DNA of 57,704 nt from the NCBI GenBank assembly GCA_947462095.1, contig CANHNQ010000004.1:1-57704 (forward strand). The letters run 5' to 3'. Shown one piece after another: positions 51,238 through 57,704 of the stretch. Both the position numbers and the translations under genes were made by a program. The stretch comes from Gemmatimonadota bacterium. GTDB taxonomy: Bacteria; Gemmatimonadota; Gemmatimonadetes; Gemmatimonadales; Gemmatimonadaceae. The notes beneath the pieces are model-generated. The model made no database searches and was not told where the DNA came from. It saw nothing but the letters and a program-made list of their open reading frames with translations. The first letter of the stretch is position 1, and each line of letters begins with the position of its first letter.

Positions 51238-53196
51238 ATGCACGCTCTTTCCATACGCACGGCGCTGGTCGTTGCTTCGGCGACGGCATTTGCCGCCTGT
51301 GCCCCGCGAAAGCCGGTTGCGACGCTGTCTCCCGCGAGCGATCCCCGCAACACCCTGAAGGCCGGTTTGTTCGATGCGGCCGAATACGCGTCGAACCTCA
51401 AAGTCGTGGCCAAGGCCGTGTCGCCGAAGGGGTTTCTCGGGGAGACCAACTCCGACCTTGCCTTCACCGGCAACTACGTCATTCAGGGCAACTATAACGG
51501 CCCGGTGGTGTGGGACATCAGCAATCCGTCGGCGCCGACGCTCGTGGTGGCCTACGAATGTCCGGCGTCTCAGAACGACGTGAGCGTGTACAAGAATCTG
51601 ATGTTCATGTCGGCCGAGGCGATGAACGGCCGCGTGGACTGCAAGCCCGGGGGCGTGAAGGATGTGGTAAGCAAGGATCGCGTGCGTGGCGTGCGCATCT
51701 TCGACATCACGAACATCCGTGAGCCGAAGCTGGTGGCCAATGTGCAGACGTGCCGCGGTTCGCATACGCACACGGTGCTCGAAGATCCGAAGGACAAGGA
51801 CAACGTGTACATCTACGTGTCGGGGTCGTCGGGCATCCGTCCGGCCGGTGAATTGGCGGAGTGCGTGTCGGCGCCGAGCGCCGATGCGAATTCGTCGCGG
51901 TTGCGCATTGAGATCATCAAGGTACCGCTCGCGAATCCGGCCGCGGCCGCGGTGGTGGGACGCGCGAATATTTTTGCGGGCCTCGGTGCCGCCAAGAGCC
52001 ATGGCGCCTCGGCCGCCGACAAGGCGGAGATGGACGCGGCCAGGGCCAAGGGCGCGTTCACGATCATGATTCCGGCGATGAACGAAGAAGTGGTCCTGCC
52101 GAATCAATTCGTGAAGCCGGTGATCGACAGCATCGTGAAGGCGCGCGGCGCCACGGTGGCGACGGCGGCCGATACGACGGCGGCGCGACCGGTGGTGAAC
52201 GCGTTCGTGACGCGTATGCTGGCAGCGGAGGGGATGGACAAGCCGCCGGCCGCCGCCACGTCGGTGAGCGAAGGCTCGCAGTGTCATGACATCACGGTGT
52301 ATCCGTCGCTCGGTCTGGCCGGCGGCGCGTGTGAAGGTCATGGCATTCTGCTCGATATCAGCAACCCGATTGCACCGGTGCGTCTCGACGCCGTGGCCGA
52401 CTCGAACTTCGCCTACTGGCATTCGGCCACGTTCAACAACGATGGCACGAAGATGCTGTTCAGCGACGAGTGGGGCGGCGGTGGTTCGCCGAAGTGTCGC
52501 GCGCTCGACAAGCCGGAATGGGGCGCCAACGCGATTTTTGCGATCGTGAATACGAAGTTGGTGTTCCAGAGCTACTACAAGATCCCCACGTATCAGAGCA
52601 AAAACGAAAACTGCGTGGCGCACAACGGCTCGCTGATTCCGATTCCGGGCCGCGACGTGATGGTGCAGTCGTGGTACCAGGGTGGCATTTCGGTGTTCGA
52701 CTGGACCGATGCGGCCAACCCGAAGGAGATCGCGAGCTTCGACCGTGGTCCGGTGGACAGTACGCGTATGGAGATGGGCGGCTCATGGTCGGTGTACTGG
52801 TACAACGGCAACATCGTGAGCTCGGAGATTGCGCGCGGTATGGACGTGGCGCAGTTGGTGCCGAGCGCGTTCATCTCGCAGAACGAAATCGATGCGGCGA
52901 ACACGGTGAAGTGGGACTACCTGAACGCGCAGGGTCAGCCGAAGATCTCGTGGCCGCCCAGCTTCGCGCTGGCCAAGGCGTTCACGGATCAGCTGGAGCG
53001 GAAGGGGTGCGTGGCGCCGGCGAAGATCGGCGAAATCCGCGCGCAGATTGCGAACGCTGAGAAGGCGAACGGCGCGGCGCGGAATGTCACGCTCGCCAAG
53101 CTGGTGACGGACGTAGAAGGTAGCCGCAGCTGCGATCCGGCGAAGATCGACCTGCTCAAGAAGTCGCTGCAGGATTTGCAGGCGCTGGCGATGTAA
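51238..53196 (+). CDS. LVIVD-repeat lipoprotein
   Basis: 652 residues, exported. Lipobox FAAC (Cys21). Several repeats of the LVIVD/beta-propeller kind: YVIQGNYNGPVVWDISNPSAPTLVVAYECP, VRIFDITNIREPKLVANVQ, ILLDISNPIAPVRLDAV and ISVFDWTDAANPKEIASFD. Conserved His-containing text (GSHTHTVLED; CHDITVY; YWHSATFN) suggests metal binding or a catalytic role. Such lipoproteins are common in Gemmatimonadota and other soil phyla; function not known. The HD-domain gene begins 13 bp after it. Confidence 0.87.
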   Translation: MHALSIRTALVVASATAFAACAPRKPVATLSPASDPRNTLKAGLFDAAEYASNLKVVAKAVSPKGFLGETNSDLAFTGNYVIQGNYNGPVVWDISNPSAPTLVVAYECPASQNDVSVYKNLMFMSAEAMNGRVDCKPGGVKDVVSKDRVRGVRIFDITNIREPKLVANVQTCRGSHTHTVLEDPKDKDNVYIYVSGSSGIRPAGELAECVSAPSADANSSRLRIEIIKVPLANPAAAAVVGRANIFAGLGAAKSHGASAADKAEMDAARAKGAFTIMIPAMNEEVVLPNQFVKPVIDSIVKARGATVATAADTTAARPVVNAFVTRMLAAEGMDKPPAAATSVSEGSQCHDITVYPSLGLAGGACEGHGILLDISNPIAPVRLDAVADSNFAYWHSATFNNDGTKMLFSDEWGGGGSPKCRALDKPEWGANAIFAIVNTKLVFQSYYKIPTYQSKNENCVAHNGSLIPIPGRDVMVQSWYQGGISVFDWTDAANPKEIASFDRGPVDSTRMEMGGSWSVYWYNGNIVSSEIARGMDVAQLVPSAFISQNEIDAANTVKWDYLNAQGQPKISWPPSFALAKAFTDQLERKGCVAPAKIGEIRAQIANAEKANGAARNVTLAKLVTDVEGSRSCDPAKIDLLKKSLQDLQALAM

Positions 53197-53209
53197 CGGT
53201 TGGCGCTCT

Positions 53210-53779
53210 ATGGATATCCGTACCCATTCTCGTCGACACGGAGCGCGCGTGAGGCATGACTATCCGCAGATTCTGCAGGAGATTCTGCGCGGCTACGCGC
53301 TGCCCGTGCACGGCTACCACGGCGTGGTGCACTGGGCGCGTGTGCTGGAGAACGGCATACGGGTGGCGGCGTCCAACGGGGGCGACGCCGAGGTGGTCAC
53401 ACTGTTCGCGTTGTTTCATGACGCGCGTCGCGTGAACGACGACGTCGATCATGGCCACGGGACGCGGGGCGGGGAGCTCGCGCGCTCGTTGCGCGGTACG
53501 CTGGTGCATCTCGACGACGCGCGTTTTAACCTGCTGTACGATGCCTGCGCGCGGCACACCGATGGGCACCTCACCGGTGATCCGACGTTGCTGGCGTGCT
53601 GGGATGCCGACCGGCTCGATCTCGGCCGAGTCGAGATCGAGCCGACGCCGGAGCTGTTGTGCACGGACATGGCGCGCGAACTGCTGCCGTGGGCCCATGG
53701 CCGGGCGATATCCGACCATGTACCCACGGCGGTGCTGGCGTCGTGGGGGCTGACGCCGGGACTTCGGCCGATCGACTAG
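53210..53779 (+). CDS. HD-domain metal-dependent phosphohydrolase-like protein
   Basis: 189 residues. The HD pattern is present: His37/His41 (YHGVVHW), the HD pair His70-Asp71 (FALFHDARRVND), HTDGH further on and a final Asp in CWDADRLDLGRV. The substrate may be a nucleotide or phosphate ester. Start ATG 53210; a GTG at 53249 is possible. It probably shares a transcript with the LVIVD lipoprotein, and is convergent with the next gene (19 bp gap). Confidence 0.87.
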   Translation: MDIRTHSRRHGARVRHDYPQILQEILRGYALPVHGYHGVVHWARVLENGIRVAASNGGDAEVVTLFALFHDARRVNDDVDHGHGTRGGELARSLRGTLVHLDDARFNLLYDACARHTDGHLTGDPTLLACWDADRLDLGRVEIEPTPELLCTDMARELLPWAHGRAISDHVPTAVLASWGLTPGLRPID

Positions 53780-53798
53780 GGGACGAGGCGGTCCGTGA

Positions 53799-54302
53799 TC
53801 AGGCCGCGGTGGGCGCGTCCATGCCCGACCAGAGGTTCGTCGTGCCCAACTCGCTGCGGCCACAGCTCTTGAGGTAGCAGAACAGCTGGGTGCGGTAGGC
53901 GGCGCATCCCGAGAGCACCATGCTCACGAGCTTCGCACCGCGGGTGCCCTCGTTGCCGAACAGGTTGATCGTGGCACGCAGGTCGTCGTCCGAGACATCA
54001 GCCAGCAGCGTGGCGTACGCCGCGGAATGCGAGGCGATTTCGGCCACGGTGCCGTCGAGGTCGCGGGCTTCGGCGGCGGCGGCGGCCGTGCCCCACGCCG
54101 CGCGGTCGAAGGCGCCGCTGATGCAGGCGCTGGTGAGCTGCGGCCCCATCAGCGAGAGGTAACGCAGCAATTCCATCGTGCTGCGCTGCCCGGCGGTGGG
54201 ACGGTAGTCGAGCTGGGCGCGATCGATCTTGCCGGCAAGATGGACCAGGATGTTCGTTTCGTGCTGCAATGCGCTAATGAGTTCGGCCTTGGACAGGACC
54301 AT
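53799..54302 (-). CDS. DinB-like/DUF1993-type four-helix protein
   Basis: 167 residues, cytoplasmic. The text LISALQHETNILVHLAGKIDRAQLDYRPTAGQRSTMELLRYLSLMG matches DinB-fold proteins where a helix bundle carries metal-binding His; only part of the usual His set is visible, so activity is uncertain. A conserved Cys-containing C-terminus (GCAAYRTQLFCYLKSCG) is seen. The ATG at 54302 is picked because GGAG lies 7 bases upstream. Confidence 0.75.
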   Translation of the reverse strand: MVLSKAELISALQHETNILVHLAGKIDRAQLDYRPTAGQRSTMELLRYLSLMGPQLTSACISGAFDRAAWGTAAAAAEARDLDGTVAEIASHSAAYATLLADVSDDDLRATINLFGNEGTRGAKLVSMVLSGCAAYRTQLFCYLKSCGRSELGTTNLWSGMDAPTAA

Positions 54303-54462
54303 CAGTTGCTCCGGTAGGTGACGTGATGCCCGTGACGACTCGGCGCGGGCGGTGCGGCAGGCGGAAGGCTGTATCGGCCCGGCTCGGTTGTCCAGCACGG
54401 ACCGCCCATGGCATTGTTCTGCCATCGCCAACGCGTTCCCCTCCGCCGATCCTTTCCCCGAG

Positions 54463-57400
54463 ATGCTCGTGCGCTCTGCTCGCCGGTTGATGTTCTGCGC
54501 GACTGTGGTCGCTGCCGCCTTCCCGCTGGTCGCCGCACCGCGCGCGCTGACCGCTCAGGGCACGTTCCCGAGCGGTGCGGTGCAGGGGCCCCGATGGCGT
54601 CACATCGGTCCGTTCCGAGCGGGCCGGACCAAGAGTGCCGTGGGCGTCCCGTCGCAGCCGAACGTGTTCTACATCGGCGCTACGAACGGTGGCGTCTGGA
54701 AAACCACCGACGCGGGCCGGACGTGGCATCCGATCTTCGATGCGCAGAACACCGGCTCGGTCGGCGCGGTGGAAGTGGCCCCGTCGGATCCGAACATCCT
54801 GTACGTGGGGAGCGGCGAGGGGCTGCAGCGCCCCGATCTGAGCACCGGTAATGGTATGTATCGGTCGAACGATGCCGGTCGCACCTGGACGCATCTGGGG
54901 CTCCGCGACGGGCAGCAGATCCCCCGCATTGCGATCGATCCCACCAACCCCGAACGGCTGTTCGTGGCGGTGCTCGGGCATCCGTACGGTCCGAACGCGG
55001 AGCGCGGCATTTTCCGTTCGGTGAACGGCGGACAGTCGTTTGAGCGTGTGCTGTTCAAGGACGATAACACGGGTGGCGCCGACGTGGTGCTGTCGCCGAA
55101 TGATCCGAACACCGTGTACGCCGTGCTGTGGGAGGCCCGGCAGGGGCCGTGGGAGAACGCGGCGTGGAGCGGGCCGAACTCCGGCCTGTTCAAGAGCACG
55201 GACGGTGGGGCCACCTGGGCCCAGCTGTCCGGTGGACTCCCGACGACCGCCGATGGGCTCGGACGACTGGGCATCGGTATCAGCCCGAGTAACCCGCGGC
55301 GGATCTACGTGACGGCCACGGCGGGTGCGAAGAGCGGGCTGTATCGCAGCGACGATGCCGGCGCGACGTGGACGCGCACCACCACCGACAACCGCATGTA
55401 CGGGCGCGGTGATGACTTCGCGGCGGTCACCGTGGACCCGCGCGATCCGAACACGCTGTACTCGATGAACGTGGTGGCATGGAAGAGCACCGATGCCGGC
55501 GTGACGTGGAACGCGTTTCGTGGCGCGCCGGGGGGCGACGACTATCAGCGCCTGTGGATCAATCCGCTGCTGCCGACCACGATGCTGCTGGTGTCGGATC
55601 AGGGCGCGGTGATCACCGTGAACAATGGCGAGACGTGGAGCTCGTGGTACAATCAGGGCACCGCACAGTTCTACCATGTGACCGCCGACAATGCCTGGCC
55701 CTACCGCGTGTGCGGTGGCCAGCAGGAATCGGGCTCGGCGTGCGTGAGCAGTCGCGGCAACGACGGCAGCATCACGTATCGCGACTGGCGTCCGGTCGGT
55801 GCCAGCGAGTACAGCTACGTGGCCCCCGATCCGCTCAATCCCGACATCGTGTACGGCGGCACGGTCTCGCGATTCGACCGGCGTACGGGACAGACACAGA
55901 ACGTGAGTCCGACCATCGGGCGCACACGCGGCGCGGCCGGCAGCGGCCCCGATTATTTCCGCGGCGTGCGCACGATGCCGATCCTGTTCTCACCGATCAA
56001 CCCCCGCAAACTGTACTACGGCACCAACGTGGTGTGGAGCACGGTGAATGGCGGCACCACGTGGAAGCGCCTCAGCGACGATCTGTCGCGCGAAACGTGG
56101 GAGGTCCCGGCCAGCGTGGGCACGTACGCCAACACGCCGGGCGCCAAGCCGACGCGACGCGGTGTGGTGTACACGATCGCGCCCAGCTACGTGGATTCGA
56201 ACACCCTGTGGGCGGGGACCGACGACGGGCTGATTCACGTGACGCGCAACGGTGGCGCGACGTGGCGCAACGTGACCCCGTCGCAGATCGGGGCATGGTG
56301 GAAGGTGTCGATCATGGATGCGTCGCACTTCAGCGCGACCACGGCGTATGCCGCTGTCAACACCCTGCGCCTCGATGATCTGCGGCCGCACATTTATCGC
56401 ACGCGCGACGGCGGGGCGACATGGACGGAGATCGTGAGCGGCATCGCGCCTGATGCGCCGATCAACGTCGTGCGCGAAGATCCGAAGCGGCGCGGGCTGC
56501 TGTATGCGGGCAGTGAAACGCAGGTGTGGTTTTCGCTCGACGACGGCGACCACTGGCATTCGCTGCGCGGCAACATGCCGGCGATCTCCATTCGCGATCT
56601 GATCATCAAGGACGACGACATTGCCGTCGGGACGCACGGCCGCGGCTTCTGGATTCTGGACAACACCACGGCGCTGCGGCAGTGGAGCGCGGCGGCGGCG
56701 AGTGCACCGGCTACGCTGTTCAAGCCGGCGGTCGCCACGCGTGTGCGCTACTCGATGTACACCGACACGCCGGTGCCCCCGGATGAACCGCGCGCCGAGA
56801 ATCCGCCCGATGGCGCGATGATCGACTACTATCTCTCGCGCAACGCGCAGTCGGTGACGCTGGACATTCTGAACGCTGCCGGCCGCGTGGTGCGCACGTT
56901 TGCGAGCACGGACTCTACGCCCGCGCCGACCGACGCCGGCAACTGGCCGCGGTACTGGTTCCGCCCGGCGGTGGCGCCGAGCGCGAAGCAGGGATTGCAG
57001 CGCTTCACGTGGGACCTGCACTACGCGCGGCCCAGCGCCGAGTGTTCCCTGCCGATCTCGGCCACTCCGTTCAACACGAAGTGCGAGCCGGAGGGGCCGT
57101 GGGTCATGCCCGGTGTGTACACGGCGCGGCTTACGGTGGATGGTGCGGTGCAGTCGCAGACGTTCACGGTGCGGATGGACCCGCGCGTGACGACGGCCAA
57201 GGCATCGCTCGCGCAGCAGCATGATCTGTCGGTGGCGCTGTACGACGCGATGCTCGAGGCGAAGACGCTGGCGGCCGAGGCGCGCACCGGCGGTCGTGTG
57301 GCGTTTGCCGGCGCCGAGGGCTTCGGTGGCGTGGCGGCGGCACACCAGCCGGTGATCGACGCGCTGCAGGAGAGCGACGCGCCGGCCACCGATGTGATGG

Positions 57401-57465
57401 TGCAGACGGCGCGCGCGCGGTTGGCGGCGTATGCCGCACTCAAGCGGCGGTGGATGGCGAAGTAA
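54463..57465 (+). CDS. Sortilin/VPS10-like BNR-repeat exoprotein (glycosyl-hydrolase-type propeller)
   Basis: 1000 residues, secreted: signal peptide (LMFCATVVAAAFPLVAAPRALTAQG). Many BNR/Asp-box repeats: GVWKTTDAGRTWHPI, GMYRSNDAGRTWTHLG, GIFRSVNGGQSFERV, LFKSTDGGATWAQL, LYRSDDAGATWTRT, VTVNNGETWSSWY, and others after. They build one or two large propellers, as in sortilin-like and xyloglucanase-type proteins. The C-terminal ~250 residues carry a beta-sandwich-like part (YTARLTVDGAVQSQTFTVRMDPRV) and helices. Family members of this length are abundant in Gemmatimonadota and Acidobacteria; most are annotated as glycosyl hydrolases without proof. The ATG at 54463 is used because it starts the signal peptide. 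Confidence 0.88.
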   Translation: MLVRSARRLMFCATVVAAAFPLVAAPRALTAQGTFPSGAVQGPRWRHIGPFRAGRTKSAVGVPSQPNVFYIGATNGGVWKTTDAGRTWHPIFDAQNTGSVGAVEVAPSDPNILYVGSGEGLQRPDLSTGNGMYRSNDAGRTWTHLGLRDGQQIPRIAIDPTNPERLFVAVLGHPYGPNAERGIFRSVNGGQSFERVLFKDDNTGGADVVLSPNDPNTVYAVLWEARQGPWENAAWSGPNSGLFKSTDGGATWAQLSGGLPTTADGLGRLGIGISPSNPRRIYVTATAGAKSGLYRSDDAGATWTRTTTDNRMYGRGDDFAAVTVDPRDPNTLYSMNVVAWKSTDAGVTWNAFRGAPGGDDYQRLWINPLLPTTMLLVSDQGAVITVNNGETWSSWYNQGTAQFYHVTADNAWPYRVCGGQQESGSACVSSRGNDGSITYRDWRPVGASEYSYVAPDPLNPDIVYGGTVSRFDRRTGQTQNVSPTIGRTRGAAGSGPDYFRGVRTMPILFSPINPRKLYYGTNVVWSTVNGGTTWKRLSDDLSRETWEVPASVGTYANTPGAKPTRRGVVYTIAPSYVDSNTLWAGTDDGLIHVTRNGGATWRNVTPSQIGAWWKVSIMDASHFSATTAYAAVNTLRLDDLRPHIYRTRDGGATWTEIVSGIAPDAPINVVREDPKRRGLLYAGSETQVWFSLDDGDHWHSLRGNMPAISIRDLIIKDDDIAVGTHGRGFWILDNTTALRQWSAAAASAPATLFKPAVATRVRYSMYTDTPVPPDEPRAENPPDGAMIDYYLSRNAQSVTLDILNAAGRVVRTFASTDSTPAPTDAGNWPRYWFRPAVAPSAKQGLQRFTWDLHYARPSAECSLPISATPFNTKCEPEGPWVMPGVYTARLTVDGAVQSQTFTVRMDPRVTTAKASLAQQHDLSVALYDAMLEAKTLAAEARTGGRVAFAGAEGFGGVAAAHQPVIDALQESDAPATDVMVQTARARLAAYAALKRRWMAK

Positions 57466-57496
57466 CGCGCCGACGGACCGCTTGCCGGCGTACCGC

Positions 57497-57704
57497 TTAC
57501 TGAACGGGCGGCGCCTTGTACCCCGGTGGGACACCATCGGGGTGCATCGCGCACACCGGCGGCTGCTCGACGGTGAAGGAAAAATTCGCAATGCGCCACG
57601 ACGAACCGACCTGCACCAGCATGAGCAGATCCACGCCACAGTGCGACCACTTCCCCTCGGTCCACAAGTCGTACGGCAACCACACCGAGGCGATCGTACC
57701 GGAC
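57497..57704 (-). CDS. NTF2/SnoaL-like protein, 5' part outside the window
   Basis: Only the last ~68 residues are inside. The text SGTIASVWLPYDLW, GVDLLMLVQVGSSWRIANFSFTVE is the end of an NTF2/SnoaL-type cone fold (DUF4440-like). The tail GVPPGYKAPPVQ ends in a stop at 57497. The reading frame runs open to the window edge. Function cannot be given. Convergent with the sortilin-like gene. Confidence 0.7.
   Translation of the reverse strand, partial: SGTIASVWLPYDLWTEGKWSHCGVDLLMLVQVGSSWRIANFSFTVEQPPVCAMHPDGVPPGYKAPPVQ

Overview
The window is 57.7 kb of high-GC bacterial chromosome packed with genes: about 42 protein genes on both strands, mostly in short overlapping transcription units. No rRNA, tRNA, CRISPR array, transposase or phage gene was seen. 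The mix is typical of an aerobic Gram-negative of the Gemmatimonadota type: a TonB-dependent receptor, many lipoproteins with a clear lipobox, a surface-barrel/TolB-propeller metalloprotease, a large sortilin/BNR-repeat exoprotein, a B12-dependent ribonucleotide reductase, and a Ser/Thr kinase with a PP2C phosphatase. The phylum assignment is inference from gene content and style, not from a marker gene.

Layout. 1-3501 (minus): a beta-propeller phytase lipoprotein followed directly by a TonB-dependent receptor cut by the window edge. 3663-5631: a short-chain dehydrogenase overlapping a GAF-domain protein with a degenerate kinase-like C-terminus. 5681-13804: the most striking block, eight tightly spaced genes (five of the seven junctions overlap by 4 bp): a small unknown protein, a ubiquitin-like beta-grasp protein, a MoxR AAA+ ATPase, a DUF58 protein, a BatA-like membrane protein, a DUF4175-like membrane protein with a His-rich loop, a DUF4159 protein and a second membrane-anchored amidotransferase-like protein. 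13829-22805: housekeeping and metabolism (histone-deacetylase-like amidohydrolase, CorA, zinc-ribbon Ser/Thr kinase, dipeptide epimerase, PriA, phenylacetate-CoA ligase, aminotransferase). 22806-25388: a probable LOR/SDH remnant beside an AT-rich patch, an acidic repeat protein, a Fur-family regulator and CcdA. 25404-31124: ABC exporter (minus), glycine-zipper lipoprotein (plus), an inverted pair of five-copy tandem repeats, gamma-glutamyltransferase and an outer-membrane-like protein (both minus).

31247-34866 is a cell-wall recycling operon (MurQ, AnmK, a NagZ-like GH3). It fits with the dipeptide epimerase at 16.9 kb and the N-acetylmuramoyl-L-alanine amidase at 36.4 kb: together they could cut muropeptides and recycle MurNAc and the L-Ala-D-Glu part. 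34877-41858: PP2C phosphatase, amidase, chimeric metalloprotease-propeller-barrel and gamma-carbonic anhydrase. 42330-47809: NrdJ with a gene-free, hairpin-containing leader and a good intrinsic terminator, then a Mg-type P-ATPase. 48123-57704: a di-heme peroxidase with Ig-like N-terminal modules, a VF530 protein, a VOC protein without a standard start codon, an LVIVD-repeat lipoprotein, an HD-domain protein, a DinB-like protein, a sortilin-like exoprotein and a cut NTF2-like gene.

All calls rest on reading the sequence; no database search was run.
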